Shown here one piece after another: positions 17,904 through 27,741 of a stretch of 64,000 bases of DNA (positions are counted from its first letter, which is position 1; every line of letters starts with the position of its first letter). The notes beneath the pieces were generated by a model. It made no database searches, was not told the DNA's origin, and saw only the letters and a program-made list of their open reading frames with translations. The position numbers were made by a program, and so were the translations under genes. This stretch comes from Leisingera sp. NJS204 (GTDB taxonomy: Bacteria; Pseudomonadota; Alphaproteobacteria; Rhodobacterales; Rhodobacteraceae), in assembly GCF_004123675.1 (NCBI RefSeq), contig NZ_CP035417.1:1293501-1357500 (forward strand). The letters run 5' to 3'.

Positions 17904-19079
17904 ATGATCCCGTCCGTTCTGCCGACCTATAACCGTGCACCGCTTGAGTTCGTCAAAGGCGAAGGCGCCTGGCTGACCGCGGCGGACGGGCGACGCTTTC
18001 TGGATCTGGGCTCCGGCATTGCCGTGAATGCGCTGGGCCATGCCCATCCGGCGCTGGTGGAGGCGCTGACCACCCAAGCGCAGAACCTGTGGCATGTCTC
18101 TAACCTCTACCACATCCCGCAGCAGCAGGCGCTGGCGGACAAGCTGGTGGAGCATACCTTTGCCGACACCGTATTCTTCACCAACTCCGGCACCGAGGCC
18201 TGCGAACTGGCAGTGAAAATGGCGCGCAAGTATTTCTATGACAAGGGCCGGCCCGAACGGGTGGAAATCATCACTTTTGACGGTTCCTTTCATGGCCGGT
18301 CGTCGGCCGGCATCGCCGCTGCAGGGTCTGAGAAGATGGTCAAGGGCTTTGGTCCGCTGCTGCCCGGCTTCGTGCATCTGACCTTTGGCGATCTGGATGG
18401 CGTGACCAATGCCATTTCGGACAACACTGCAGCGATCCTGATCGAGCCGGTGCAGGGCGAGGGCGGCATCCGCCCGGTGCCGGATGCGGAGCTGAAGGCG
18501 TTGCGCGCAATCTGTGATGAGCACGGCCTGCTGCTGATCCTGGATGAGGTGCAATGCGGCGTCGGGCGGACCGGCAAGCTGTTTGCCCATGAATGGGCCG
18601 GCATCGCCCCGGACATCATGATGGTGGCCAAGGGTATCGGCGGCGGCTTCCCGTTGGGCGCGGTGCTGGCTTCGGAAGAGGCCGCCAGCGGCATGACTGC
18701 GGGCACCCATGGCTCCACCTATGGCGGCAACCCGTTGGGCTGCGCCGTGGGCTGCGCGGTGATGGATCATGTCGCGGAGCCTGAGTTTCTGGCTGAGGTG
18801 AAACGCAAGTCGGGTCTGTTCCGGCAAAAGCTCGAAGGACTGGTTGCCGACCACCCGGAGGTGTTTGAAGAGGTGCGCGGCTCCGGTCTGATGCTGGGCC
18901 TCAAGTGCAAGGCGGTCAACATTGACGTGGTTAACGCGGGCTACAGCAACGAATTGATCACCGTCCCGGCAGCGGACAACGTGATCCGCCTGCTGCCGCC
19001 GCTGACCCTGACCGACGAGGACATCACCGAAGCGGTCAACCGCCTGGAAAAAACCGCCGCCCAGGTCGAAGCCGCCTGA
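17904..19079 (+). CDS. argD: Acetylornithine aminotransferase
   Basis: 391-residue class III, PLP-dependent aminotransferase that converts N-acetylglutamate semialdehyde to N-acetylornithine in arginine synthesis. Family landmarks: [20 protein letters not shown] (92-110), [11 protein letters not shown] near 129-139, [12 protein letters not shown] around 213-224 and the PLP lysine K243 in [16 protein letters not shown] 17904 has AAAAGGA at the right spacing; upstream in-frame ATGs at 17895 and 17886 are less likely. The next gene is argF, 79 bases downstream on the same strand, giving a small arginine operon. Confidence 0.95.
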   Translation: MIPSVLPTYNRAPLEFVKGEGAWLTAADGRRFLDLGSGIAVNALGHAHPALVEALTTQAQNLWHVSNLYHIPQQQALADKLVEHTFADTVFFTNSGTEACELAVKMARKYFYDKGRPERVEIITFDGSFHGRSSAGIAAAGSEKMVKGFGPLLPGFVHLTFGDLDGVTNAISDNTAAILIEPVQGEGGIRPVPDAELKALRAICDEHGLLLILDEVQCGVGRTGKLFAHEWAGIAPDIMMVAKGIGGGFPLGAVLASEEAASGMTAGTHGSTYGGNPLGCAVGCAVMDHVAEPEFLAEVKRKSGLFRQKLEGLVADHPEVFEEVRGSGLMLGLKCKAVNIDVVNAGYSNELITVPAADNVIRLLPPLTLTDEDITEAVNRLEKTAAQVEAA

Positions 19080-19158
19080 TCTTCACCTTTGGATAAATAC
19101 TCCCGGGGGTCCGGGGGCAGGCAGCCCCCGGCCTTCGCTAGCCAGAAGCGATACAGTG

Positions 19159-20085
19159 ATGAACCATTTTCTCGACATCCACAAAACCGATCCATCCGAC
19201 CTGCGGGCGATCATCGACCAGGCAAAGGCCACCAAACTGGCGCGCCTTGGCCAGCCCAAGGCCGCCATGGATGATGAGCTGCCGCTGAAGGACCGGATGG
19301 TGGCGCTGATCTTTGAAAAACCCTCGACCCGGACCCGGGTGTCCTTTGACGCCGGGGTGCGCCAGATGGGCGGCCAGACCATGGTGCTGTCGGGCAAGGA
19401 CATGCAGCTGGGCCATGGTGAGACCATTGCTGACACCGCCCGCGTGCTCAGCCGCTACGTCGACATGATCATGATCCGCACCTTTGACGAAACTGTGCTG
19501 ACCGAGATGGCGGAATACTCGGACGTGCCGGTGATCAACGGCCTGACGGACCGCACCCACCCCTGCCAGATCATGGCCGACGTGCTGACCTATGAGGAGC
19601 ACCGCGGGTCGATCAAGGGCAGGAAAGTGGTCTGGGCCGGCGACGGCAATAACGTCTGTGCCTCCTTCCTGCATGCCGCCGGGCAGTTCGGGTTCGACCT
19701 CACTTTCACCGGCCCGGCGCAATTGGATCCGGAGGAGGAGTTCATCGGTCTGGCGCGCAAGGCGGGCTCCAAGGTGACCGTTGAGCGGGACGCGTTCAAA
19801 GCGGTTGAGGGCGCCGATCTGATTGTGGCCGACACCTGGGTGTCGATGCATGACAGCCAGTCCTCCAAAGAGCGCCGCCACAACATGCTGCGCCCCTATC
19901 AGGTGAATGACGATCTGATGGCCGCTGCCAAACCTGACGCGCTGTTCATGCACTGCCTGCCAGCCCACCGCGAGGAAGAGGTGACAAGCGCCGTGATGGA
20001 CGGCCCGCAATCGGTGATCTTTGACGAGGCGGAAAACCGGCTGCATGCGCAAAAGGCTGTCATGCGCTGGTGCATCGGCGGCTGA
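19159..20085 (+). CDS. argF: Ornithine carbamoyltransferase
   Basis: 308-residue enzyme making citrulline from ornithine and carbamoyl phosphate. The carbamoyl-phosphate loop STRTR is at 56-60, HPCQ at 134-137 and the ornithine loop HCLPAHR at 265-271; [14 protein letters not shown] is the second-domain phosphate motif. A GTG directly before the ATG (19156) is a possible alternative start. It follows argD by 79 bases. The intervening stretch contains a GGGGG/CCCCC-type hairpin near 19104-19132 that could limit read-through. Confidence 0.96.
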   Translation: MNHFLDIHKTDPSDLRAIIDQAKATKLARLGQPKAAMDDELPLKDRMVALIFEKPSTRTRVSFDAGVRQMGGQTMVLSGKDMQLGHGETIADTARVLSRYVDMIMIRTFDETVLTEMAEYSDVPVINGLTDRTHPCQIMADVLTYEEHRGSIKGRKVVWAGDGNNVCASFLHAAGQFGFDLTFTGPAQLDPEEEFIGLARKAGSKVTVERDAFKAVEGADLIVADTWVSMHDSQSSKERRHNMLRPYQVNDDLMAAAKPDALFMHCLPAHREEEVTSAVMDGPQSVIFDEAENRLHAQKAVMRWCIGG

Positions 20086-20105
20086 CCTCTGCTGTTTGCG
20101 CGGAG

Positions 20106-20188
20106 GGCGGGTGCTCCCGCCTGCTGCGGTGCATTCAATAGAATGAACCTTGCCAGTTGGGCGTGGCGCCGGGCCTTTGGCCCGGCGC
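20106..20188 (+). repeat. Intergenic multi-hairpin repeat, family 1, copy 2
   Basis: Hairpin GGCGGG-TGCT-CCCGCC, then TGCTGC, hairpin GGTGCATTC-AATA-GAATGAACC (one mismatch), then CCAGTTGGGC and a perfect 10-bp hairpin GCGCCGGGCC-TTT-GGCCCGGCGC (20166-20188). Same order as the other four copies. Confidence 0.72.
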
Positions 20189-20301
20189 AGTGCGTTTTGC
20201 GCGGGCCGTCCGTTTTTGGTCCGGTGGAAAGGGAATTGCGCTGGCTTATGCTGTTCAGCTCTGCAATCCTCGCGCCGGTATTCAAGCGCGAGGGATTTTT
20301 C

Positions 20302-20877
20302 ATGGACCGGACCACAGCTTTGCTGATTGTCGACATGCAGCAGGAGATGGCAAATGTGACCGCCTCCGGCCGCCAGCGGGCCAATCCGCAGGCCGAGGAG
20401 AAGATCGCAGGTCTGGCTGCCGCTTTCCGCGCAGCCGGCCTGCCGGTTGTGCATGTGATGCACGACGACCCGCAGCAGATCAGCAAGTTCCGCCGCGATC
20501 TGCCCAGCGGTCAGCCGATGGAATGCGCCATGCCGGCGGAAGGCGAGGCGGTGTTCTGGAAAACAGGCTCCTCCGGGTTTGTTGGCACCGGGCTGGAACA
20601 GCATCTGCGCGACTGCGGCACCTCCCGGCTGGTGATTGCAGGCGGGGTTGCGGCCTTCTGCGTCAACTCGACCGCCCGTTCAGCAGCCAACCTGGGGTTT
20701 GAAATCCAGGTTGTTGAGGATGCGCTGATCGCGTTCTCGCTGCCTGCGCGCAAAGGTGGCGAGCTGGACGCCGGGCAGGTGCTGGAGGTGACGTTGTCGG
20801 CGCTGCATGCCGACTTTGGCACGGTGCTGCCTGCGTCGGAGATCCTTGCGCAATTGCCGGCAGCCGCGCCCGCCTGA
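20302..20877 (+). CDS. Isochorismatase-like cysteine hydrolase
   Basis: 191-residue protein of the isochorismatase-like (nicotinamidase-related) hydrolase family. The catalytic triad can be read as D11 (LLIVDMQQEM), K87 (FWKTGSSGF) and C120 (GGVAAFCVNSTAR), with the usual cis-peptide region GGVAAF before the cysteine. ATG 20302 has GAGGGA upstream; earlier in-frame ATGs lead into the repeat element. Members cleave amides or ethers of many small molecules, so the substrate is open. It is followed by an SDR gene on the same strand after 96 bases. Confidence 0.85.
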   Translation: MDRTTALLIVDMQQEMANVTASGRQRANPQAEEKIAGLAAAFRAAGLPVVHVMHDDPQQISKFRRDLPSGQPMECAMPAEGEAVFWKTGSSGFVGTGLEQHLRDCGTSRLVIAGGVAAFCVNSTARSAANLGFEIQVVEDALIAFSLPARKGGELDAGQVLEVTLSALHADFGTVLPASEILAQLPAAAPA

Positions 20878-20973
20878 ACCACAAAGGTGACGCGATGATC
20901 CGCAGTTGCGGGTCCTTGAACCGGGGCGGAATGGCCACCAGCTTTCCAGTGTCACAACAGGGGAGGTTCCGGC

Positions 20974-21693
20974 ATGGCACAGACATCATCGAAACCGGTT
21001 GCGCTGATCGTGGGGGCGGGAACGGGCTTGTCCGCCTCTTTTGCCCGGCAGCTGTCAGATGCCGGCTATGCGCTGCATCTTGCGGCGCGCAGCATTGGCA
21101 ACCTGGAAGATCTGGCCGCAGAAACCGGCGCGCGGCTGCATCAGGTGGATGGCACTGATGGCGATGGGATCGGGCAGCTTGTGGAGAGCCTGCGAGGGGA
21201 TTTGCGGGTGGCTTGCTACAACCCCTCCGCCCGTGTCCGCGGACCGCTTACGGAGTTGGACCCGGAAACCGTCCGCAAGGCGGTGGAGGTCACGGCTTAC
21301 GGCGCCTTTCTGCTGGGACAGGCGGCGGCGCGGCGGATGCTGTCACAGCAGCCCGCAAACGGGCGGCGCGGAACCATCCTGTTCACCGGCGCCTCGGCGG
21401 GTGTGAAGGGGTTTGCTTTGTCGGCGCCTTTTGCGATGGGGAAATTTGCACAGCGGGGCCTGGCGCAAGCCATGGCGCGGGAACTGCACCCCCAAGGCAT
21501 CCATGTCGCCTGGGTCAATATCGATGGCGGCATCCGCAATGCATCGCGGCCCGAACGGACCGAGGCCTCGGGCAATCCCGACAGCATGCTGGATCCGGAT
21601 GCCATCGCTGCCGAATACATGCACTTGATCAATCAGAACCGCTCAGCCTGGAGCGACGAGCTGGTGCTGCGGCCCTGGGTGGAGAGGTTTTGA
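20974..21693 (+). CDS. SDR-fold protein lacking the catalytic tyrosine
   Basis: 239-residue short-chain dehydrogenase/reductase-like protein. The N-terminal nucleotide motif is VGAGTGLSASFA (TGxxxGIG-like). The usual NNAG is replaced by YNPSA, and the active-site YxxxK is replaced by FAMGK in SAPFAMGKFAQRGLAQ, so the catalytic tyrosine is phenylalanine. From family knowledge, one SDR subgroup keeps the fold with a degenerate active site, and this protein fits it. A strong GGGGAGG precedes the ATG. It may bind NAD(P) without classical reductase chemistry. A terminator for the convergent pit gene lies 15 bases downstream. Confidence 0.85.
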   Translation: MAQTSSKPVALIVGAGTGLSASFARQLSDAGYALHLAARSIGNLEDLAAETGARLHQVDGTDGDGIGQLVESLRGDLRVACYNPSARVRGPLTELDPETVRKAVEVTAYGAFLLGQAAARRMLSQQPANGRRGTILFTGASAGVKGFALSAPFAMGKFAQRGLAQAMARELHPQGIHVAWVNIDGGIRNASRPERTEASGNPDSMLDPDAIAAEYMHLINQNRSAWSDELVLRPWVERF

Positions 21694-21707
21694 ACCGCGA
21701 AAAGAAA

Positions 21708-21736
21708 AGCCCCCGCAGCCGGCTGGCGCGGGGGCT
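21708..21736 (-). terminator. Intrinsic terminator after pit
   Basis: 9-bp stem AGCCCCCGC / GCGGGGGCT enclosing a loop that is itself partly palindromic (AGCCGGCT). On the minus strand it is followed by TTTTCTTTT. Confidence 0.78.
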
Positions 21737-21759
21737 GTAAAATGCCGCGGCAGTGCGGA

Positions 21760-23241
21760 TCAGCCGACGATGGCGTTCAGCAGCAGGAAGATTACCGCTG
21801 ACAGCAGCGCGGCAGCAGGCACAGTAATCACCCAGGCAGCCACGATGGTCATAAAGTGGCTGCGGCGCACCAGCTTGCGGCGGCGGCGTTCTTCGGGGGC
21901 GATACGCTTGGCTGCCGGGCGCCCTTCAACGGTTTTCTTCAGGCGGCGCTCCATGTGCCATTCGCGGAAAAACCCGACGCCGAACACCGCCCCCACCGCG
22001 ATATGGGTGGAGGAGACCGGCAGGCCCAGCCAGCTGGCCACAATCACGGTGATGGCGGCAGACAGCGACACGCAGAAGGCACGCATCGGGTTCAGCTTGG
22101 TGATCTGGCTGCCGACCATGCGGATCAGTTTGGGGCCGAACAGGAACAGGCCGAACGAAATGCCGAAGGCGCCGATGACCATCACCCATGTGGGAATGGT
22201 GACTTTGGAGGCGAAGTCGCCGAATTCGGTGGCGTGCACGATGGCCGCCAGCGGACCGACCGCATTGGCGACATCATTGGCGCCATGGGCAAAGGAAAGA
22301 AGGGCGGCGGAAATCACCAGCGGCAGGCCGAACAGCGCCTTCAGCGATTTGTTGCGGTTTTCCATGCCCTCGGACTGGCGCTTGATCAGCGGCGCGGTGA
22401 TCACATAAGACAGCGCCCCGGCGCCTGCACCGATCAGCAGTGCGGTCTGCAGGTCGATCTTGACGATCCGCTTCAGGCCCTTCAGCGCCAGATAGGCGGC
22501 AAAGGCGCCTGCCATGATCCCCACCAGCACCGGCACCCAGCGCCGGGCGGCGGCGATCTTGTCGTCCTGATAGATGATCTTGGCCTTGATGAAGGCCAGG
22601 AACAGTGCCGCAACCACCCCGCCCAAAACGGGCGAAATCACCCAGCTGGCGGCGATCTTGCCCATGGTGGGCCAGTTCACCGCGGCAATGCCTGCGGCAG
22701 CCACACCGGCGCCCAGCACGCCGCCAACCACCGAATGGGTGGTAGACACAGGCGCGCCGACCCAGGTGGCCAGGTTCACCCACAGCGCCGAGGAAATGAG
22801 GGCTGCCATCATCGCCCAGATGAACACGCTGCTGCTGGAAACCGCAGCGGGGTCGATGATGCCCTTGGAGATGGTTGAAACCACGTCACCGCCCGCCAGC
22901 AGCGCACCGGCGCTTTCGGCAATGGCGGCAATCACAATGGCGCCGCCCATGGTCAGCGCATTGGCGCCCACCGCCGGCCCCATGTTGTTGGCAACGTCAT
23001 TGGCGCCGATGTTGATCGCCATATAGGCGCCGAATGCGGCGGCGGCGATCACCACCATATTCATCGCCGAGCCGCCGAAGAAGACGCCGGCCGCCAGGCC
23101 GGCCACTACGATAAAGGCCAGTGCGATACCGGGCCCCACCAGAGGCCGGGAGGCATAGGCTGTCGCCAGTTCGAGCTGGGAGATCCTGTTCAGATCCTTG
23201 TCCAGCGTGTTCCACTGCGTGCGCTGATCTTGATCGCTCAT
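21760..23241 (-). CDS. pit: Inorganic phosphate transporter, PiT family
   Basis: 493-residue inner-membrane protein of the PiT family, importing metal-phosphate with protons. The family signature GANDVAN occurs twice, once in each half (GANDVANNMGPAVGA and GANDVANAVGPLAAI), together with GAPVSTTHSVVGGVLG and GLPVSSTHIAVGAVFG. About eleven hydrophobic segments surround a basic central loop. ATG 23241 (MSDQDQRTQW) was chosen over an earlier in-frame ATG at 23295. The Nudix gene lies upstream on the same strand with 90 bases between, which contain an ATGTCACATAAC-like AT-rich stretch that may hold the promoter. Confidence 0.93.
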   Translation of the reverse strand: MSDQDQRTQWNTLDKDLNRISQLELATAYASRPLVGPGIALAFIVVAGLAAGVFFGGSAMNMVVIAAAAFGAYMAINIGANDVANNMGPAVGANALTMGGAIVIAAIAESAGALLAGGDVVSTISKGIIDPAAVSSSSVFIWAMMAALISSALWVNLATWVGAPVSTTHSVVGGVLGAGVAAAGIAAVNWPTMGKIAASWVISPVLGGVVAALFLAFIKAKIIYQDDKIAAARRWVPVLVGIMAGAFAAYLALKGLKRIVKIDLQTALLIGAGAGALSYVITAPLIKRQSEGMENRNKSLKALFGLPLVISAALLSFAHGANDVANAVGPLAAIVHATEFGDFASKVTIPTWVMVIGAFGISFGLFLFGPKLIRMVGSQITKLNPMRAFCVSLSAAITVIVASWLGLPVSSTHIAVGAVFGVGFFREWHMERRLKKTVEGRPAAKRIAPEERRRRKLVRRSHFMTIVAAWVITVPAAALLSAVIFLLLNAIVG

Positions 23242-23331
23242 CGTCGCATTCCTGATTCCGAGGTCTGCGCACGCGCCTAACGCTGCTCCGGTCACGGATC
23301 AAGCGTTAGACATGAAAATGTCACATAACTT

Positions 23332-23790
23332 TTACAATTGACGCAAAAGCTCCTGCAGCTGCGGCTCCTGCACCAGCGTTGCGGCCTGTTCCGGGCGCAT
23401 CCATTGGCGGTTGCGTTCAGCGGATTCGGGGTAGTCGTCGGTCAGCTGCTCCACCTCGGCGGAGAAAATCAGCGTCGTCACCGGTTCTTCGGTGCCGTTG
23501 TCGTGGTATTTGGTGTAGTTGTACTCACCGATCGGCTTTTGCGAAATGCGGGCCTCGCGGACGCCCGCTTCTTCCCAGGCTTCCTGCAGGGCGGAATCCG
23601 GTCCGTCCTTGCCCTCGACCGGCCAGCCTTTGGGCAGGATCCAGCGGCCGGTGCCACGGCTGGTGATCATCAGCACTTCTTTGCCGTCCTCGCCGGTGCG
23701 GCAGCACAGCGCGGCGACTTGCAGGCGGTTTGGTCGTTTCAGCATCGGCTTGAGAATTTCTTCCCAGGCGCGGATCAGAGTGCTTGTCAT
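23332..23790 (-). CDS. Nudix hydrolase with an atypical Nudix box
   Basis: 152-residue protein of the Nudix superfamily, resembling the diphosphoinositol-polyphosphate/Ap-n-A hydrolase branch (WILPKGWPVEGKDG, ALQEAWEEAGV). The consensus GX5EX7REUXEEXGU is only partly kept: the first glutamate is lysine and the arginine is glutamine, while the metal-binding EE pair is intact. That pattern may be normal for this subgroup, but substrate prediction from the box is unsafe. The gene stands upstream of pit on the same strand. Confidence 0.82.
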   Translation of the reverse strand: MTSTLIRAWEEILKPMLKRPNRLQVAALCCRTGEDGKEVLMITSRGTGRWILPKGWPVEGKDGPDSALQEAWEEAGVREARISQKPIGEYNYTKYHDNGTEEPVTTLIFSAEVEQLTDDYPESAERNRQWMRPEQAATLVQEPQLQELLRQL

Positions 23791-23990
23791 ATATGCTCAG
23801 CCTTTGTGGTTGGGTTGGTCCCGTGTTTTGTGTGGAATTGTGGGAAAGTAAGCCTGAATGCCCGGAGATTCAAGGCCGCGGCCTGAGATATGCCGCCGGG
23901 GGCGGCGCGCAGGCCGCCGCATTTATGCACCGTTTGCGTTCGCCGCGAAGCGTCGCGGTGCCGCCGCTTCGGGTGCCGGGCAGCCCCGGA

Positions 23991-24074
23991 CGGGCAGGGC
24001 TCCCGCCGCCAGGACAGCGCATCACAGATGCGCCGCCGGCCGTTGGGCCGGGCAGCGCGCCTTGCGGCGCGCTG
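23991..24074 (+). repeat. Intergenic multi-hairpin repeat, family 1, copy 3
   Basis: GGGCTCCCGCC, then a perfect hairpin GCGCATC-ACA-GATGCGC, then CCGTTGGGCC and a perfect 9-bp hairpin CAGCGCGCC-TTGC-GGCGCGCTG (24053-24074). It fills the gap between the Nudix gene and the end of hrpB; the rest of that gap holds no gene. Confidence 0.72.
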
Positions 24075-24081
24075 CGGGTGG

Positions 24082-26559
24082 CTATTTGCGCCGTTTTGCC
24101 CGCAATGTCGGATCTTCCTGTGTGGGGTCCTCGGGCCAGGGGTGCCTGGGGTATTGCGCGCGCATGTCCTTGCGGACGTCCGCGTATGACCCCGCCCAAA
24201 AACCTGGCAGGTCGCGGGTGATTTGAATCGGGCGCTGTGCCGGGGACAAAAGGGCTATCTTCAGCGGAACGCCGCCCACGCATGGGTGGCGGCTGACGCC
24301 GAACAGCTCCTGCAGGCGGACGGAGATTTCCGGCACTTCACCGTCATAGCTGATCGGGATCTTGCGCCCCAGCGGCGTGATGAAACTGCCCGGCGCCTCG
24401 CGGTCCAGAAGCTGCGTCTGCTCCCAGTTGAGGGCGGCACGCAGCGCGGGCAGCAGGTCGAAACGTTTCCAGTCCCCGGCAGATTTCACCCCGTCCAACA
24501 TCGGCAGCAGCCAGTCTTCCAGCGTATCCGTCAGGCCGGGGAGGGAGAAATCCGGCAAATCATGTCCTTCGCCGCGCACCAGCTCCACCCGTGCGGCAAG
24601 CCGCGCCGCGGCGCCGGTCAGCCGCAGGCCGAGGTCGCGCACGCCGTCCAGCATCGCCCGCGCCACCGCGTCCGGCGGCACGTCATTCCAGATCCGGTCA
24701 TCCAGCACGACGGCACCCAGCCGCTCCTGCTGGCGGGCCGTCACCCGGCGGTCACGCTTGGACCACTCGCACATATCATCCCAAGCGATCTGATCCGCAA
24801 ACAGTTCGCGGATTTCGCTTTGGGAGATCTGCGCCGCCATCCGGATCCTGGCTTCACGCGGGTTGCCGTCGGTGTCCAGCGCCACGATGAAAGGCGCGCC
24901 CGCCAGCGTGTCGCTGCTTTCCAGCACCGCGCCCTTGCCGCCGGACAGCACAAACCGCGGCGCGTCGCCCTTGCGCCGCTGCCCGATGCGGTCGGGATAG
25001 GCCAACGCGGCCATCGCTGCCGGGGACAGCATGCCAGTACCCGTAACATTACCGGTGCCGCGCCCGGCCTGCTGTTCCAACCGCCGGGCCTCGCTTTTGA
25101 TCCGTTCCACCACTGGGCGGTTCAGCTGATAGGGGCGGGCGCGTTCAAACCCCTTGGGATCCTTTAGCGCCTTCAGCCGCAATAACAGATCGGCAGGGGC
25201 CCCGCGCAGCGGGTCGCGCTCGCTCAAGAGGGCTGCCAGCGGCGCCGCAGCCGGGCCGGCGGTCAGCAGCATGTGGCCAAGGCGGGGATGCAGCGGCAGG
25301 GATGAGAGCGCCTTGCCGTGTTCGGTGATCCGCCCCTGCGCGGTCAACGCGCCCAGCATCTGCAGCAGCGCTTGCGCTTCGCTCAGCGCGCCGGCAGGCG
25401 GCGGGCTGAGGAACGACAGATCCTCCGGCGCTGCCCCCCACAATGCCAGCTCCAGCGCCAGATCCGTAAGGTCGGCGCTTTCAATCTCGGCCGGGGCGAA
25501 ACCCATCAGCGCGCCTTCTTCGCCCTTGGTCCACAGCCGGTAGCAGACGCCCTTGGCCACCCGGCCTGCTCGGCCCTGGCGCTGGGTGGCCTCGGCGCGG
25601 GTCACTTTCTCGGTCACCAGCCGCGACATGCCGGAGCCGGGGTCAAACCGCGCCCGCCTGGACTGCCCCATATCCACCACCACCCGGATATCCTGAATGG
25701 TCAGCGAGGTTTCGGCAATCGAGGTTGCCAGCACCACCTTGCGCCCTTCCTTCTCGGGCTGAATGGCGGCGCGCTGCTCGGCAAAGGGCAGGGCGCCGAA
25801 CAAGGGGCGGATATGGCAATGGCCGGGCAGGCGTTTGGCCAAGGCACCGGCGGCGCGGCGGATTTCGCCCTCGCCGGGCAGAAACACCAGAATGCCGCCG
25901 CCCTGATCCCGGCCTGCGCTGCGGGTGTCCCTTTCCGCCTGCACCACCAGATCCGCCAGTGCATCGCCGCGCCGGGCCTGGGCAGGCAGAGGGCGTTCCA
26001 GCCAGCGCGTCTCCACCGGATAGCTGCGCCCCTCGGAGGTGACCATCGGTGCGTCCATCAGCGCCGCCACCGGTTCCGCGTCCAGCGTTGCCGACATTGC
26101 CATCAGGATCAGGTCATCGCGCAGGGCGCCCGCCACCTCAAGACACAGGGCAAGCCCCAGATCGGCGTTCAGCGAGCGTTCGTGGAATTCATCAAAGATC
26201 ACCGCGCCGATGCCGGGCAGGTCCGGGTCCGACTGCAGCATCCGGGTCAGGATGCCCTCGGTCACCACCTCGATCCGGGTGGACCTGGAAACCTTGGCAT
26301 CGCCTCGCACCCTATAGCCGACGGTCTGGCCGGGTTTCTCGCCCAGCGTTTCCGCCATCCGTTCGGCGGCGGCGCGGGCGGCCAAGCGGCGGGGTTCCAG
26401 CATCACAATGCGGCCCTGGGTCAACGCCGCCTCCAGCATCGCCAGCGGCACCCGCGTGGTCTTGCCTGCACCCGGCGGCGCCTGCAGCACGGCACGGCGA
26501 TGGCCGCGCAGGGCGTCCAGCAGTTCGGGGAGGGCGTCTTCGATCGGCAATCTGGTCAT
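24082..26559 (-). CDS. hrpB: ATP-dependent helicase HrpB
   Basis: 825-residue DEAH/DEFH-box helicase, the usual HrpB length. Motif I is APPGAGKTT (27-35), motif II DEFH (123-126), motif III SATLD, and motif VI QRQGRAGRVAKG. The helicase-associated and HrpB C-terminal domains follow, ending in the conserved YPRHPWPEDP-type tail. HrpB is widespread in proteobacteria and not essential in E. coli; its RNA substrate is unclear. A long overlapping frame on the other strand (25318-26679) is a shadow. The gene is divergent from meaB. Confidence 0.93.
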   Translation of the reverse strand: MTRLPIEDALPELLDALRGHRRAVLQAPPGAGKTTRVPLAMLEAALTQGRIVMLEPRRLAARAAAERMAETLGEKPGQTVGYRVRGDAKVSRSTRIEVVTEGILTRMLQSDPDLPGIGAVIFDEFHERSLNADLGLALCLEVAGALRDDLILMAMSATLDAEPVAALMDAPMVTSEGRSYPVETRWLERPLPAQARRGDALADLVVQAERDTRSAGRDQGGGILVFLPGEGEIRRAAGALAKRLPGHCHIRPLFGALPFAEQRAAIQPEKEGRKVVLATSIAETSLTIQDIRVVVDMGQSRRARFDPGSGMSRLVTEKVTRAEATQRQGRAGRVAKGVCYRLWTKGEEGALMGFAPAEIESADLTDLALELALWGAAPEDLSFLSPPPAGALSEAQALLQMLGALTAQGRITEHGKALSSLPLHPRLGHMLLTAGPAAAPLAALLSERDPLRGAPADLLLRLKALKDPKGFERARPYQLNRPVVERIKSEARRLEQQAGRGTGNVTGTGMLSPAAMAALAYPDRIGQRRKGDAPRFVLSGGKGAVLESSDTLAGAPFIVALDTDGNPREARIRMAAQISQSEIRELFADQIAWDDMCEWSKRDRRVTARQQERLGAVVLDDRIWNDVPPDAVARAMLDGVRDLGLRLTGAAARLAARVELVRGEGHDLPDFSLPGLTDTLEDWLLPMLDGVKSAGDWKRFDLLPALRAALNWEQTQLLDREAPGSFITPLGRKIPISYDGEVPEISVRLQELFGVSRHPCVGGVPLKIALLSPAQRPIQITRDLPGFWAGSYADVRKDMRAQYPRHPWPEDPTQEDPTLRAKRRK

Positions 26560-26758
26560 GCCGCCTTATCGCCAAAGCCGGCGGTCAGGTCCAGCGGCCA
26601 GTCCGCCGGGGCAGAGCCTGCGCAAACCGGATCAAGCGCGGCGGATTTGCCGCCTTTTCTGCGGCATCGGCTGATGTAGGTTGTGCGGCAAACGGCAGGG
26701 ACTGGACTTTGCGGCCACGCATGCGCCAAGGTCCGCCCATCACGACAGGAAGACACGC

Positions 26759-27736
26759 ATGGATACCGAACAGCTGAAGCAGAAGATCCTGGCCGGCGAC
26801 CGCCGGGCCCTGGCCCGCGCCATCACCCTGGTGGAAAGCGGCCGCGATGATCACCGTACCAAGGCGCAGGAACTGCTGTCGGAGCTGGCAAAACACAAAC
26901 GCCAGTCGCTGCGCATCGGCCTGTCGGGCACACCGGGGGTGGGTAAGTCCACCTTCATCGAAAGCTTCGGCATGATGCTGACAGCGCTGGGCCTGCGCGT
27001 TGCGGTGCTGGCGGTGGACCCCAGCTCGGCGCGCTCCGGCGGTTCGATCCTGGGCGACAAGACCCGGATGGAGCGCCTCAGCCGCGACAAGAACGCCTTT
27101 ATCCGCCCGTCCCCCAGCCAGACCCACCTGGGCGGCGTCGCCCGCCGCTCGCGCGAGGCGGTGGCCCTGTGCGAGGCGGCAGGGTTTGACGTGGTGCTGG
27201 TTGAAACCGTCGGCGTCGGCCAGTCGGAAACCGTGGTGGCCGAGATGTCGGACCTGTTCCTGCTTCTGCTGGCACCTGCTGGCGGCGATGAGCTGCAGGG
27301 CGTGAAGCGCGGTATCATGGAAATGGCCGACCTCATCCTGGTCAACAAGGCCGACGGTCCATTGAAACCGGTCGCGACCCGCACCTGCGCTGACTACGCC
27401 GGTGCCCTGCGCCTGTTGCGCAAGCGCCCGCAGGACCCCGAGGGCTTCCCCAAGGCGCTGATGGTCTCGGCAGTCGAGGAACACGGGCTGGAGCAAGCCT
27501 GGGAGGAGATGCAGGCGCTGACCGCCTGGCGCCGCGACAACGGTCATTGGGAGCGGCGGCGCGCGGATCAATCCTGCTACTGGTTCGATCAGGAAGTGCG
27601 CCAGGCATTGCTGGCGCGGCTGCATACCGCCAGTGCCCAATCCGCCATGGCAGAGCTGTCCGGCCAGGTGGCCAAGGGTGCGCTGACCCCGGCGGCGGCG
27701 GCGCAGCAGATGCTGCAGGACCATCTGAAGGGCTGA
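26759..27736 (+). CDS. meaB: Methylmalonyl-CoA mutase-associated GTPase MeaB
   Basis: 325-residue G3E-type GTPase that guards cofactor loading of methylmalonyl-CoA mutase (family also called ArgK). The P-loop GTPGVGKST is at 57-65, followed by VLAVDPSSARSGGSILGDKTRM, the switch region ETVGVGQSE and NKAD for guanine binding. ATG 26759 has AGGAAG upstream; an in-frame start at 26681 would add unrelated residues. No mutase gene is in the window. The next gene starts six bases after the stop, so the two are probably co-transcribed. Confidence 0.94.
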   Translation: MDTEQLKQKILAGDRRALARAITLVESGRDDHRTKAQELLSELAKHKRQSLRIGLSGTPGVGKSTFIESFGMMLTALGLRVAVLAVDPSSARSGGSILGDKTRMERLSRDKNAFIRPSPSQTHLGGVARRSREAVALCEAAGFDVVLVETVGVGQSETVVAEMSDLFLLLLAPAGGDELQGVKRGIMEMADLILVNKADGPLKPVATRTCADYAGALRLLRKRPQDPEGFPKALMVSAVEEHGLEQAWEEMQALTAWRRDNGHWERRRADQSCYWFDQEVRQALLARLHTASAQSAMAELSGQVAKGALTPAAAAQQMLQDHLKG

Positions 27737-27741
27737 CCGCC

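Noticed and set aside
23242..23331. Pho-box-like GACATGAAAATGTCACA before pit
   Set aside because: Only the second half matches the Pho box; it is better described as a small palindrome, so PhoB control is not claimed.
25318..26679. 453-codon open frame opposite hrpB
   Set aside because: His/Gln-rich antisense shadow with no domain; hrpB motifs are intact on the minus strand.
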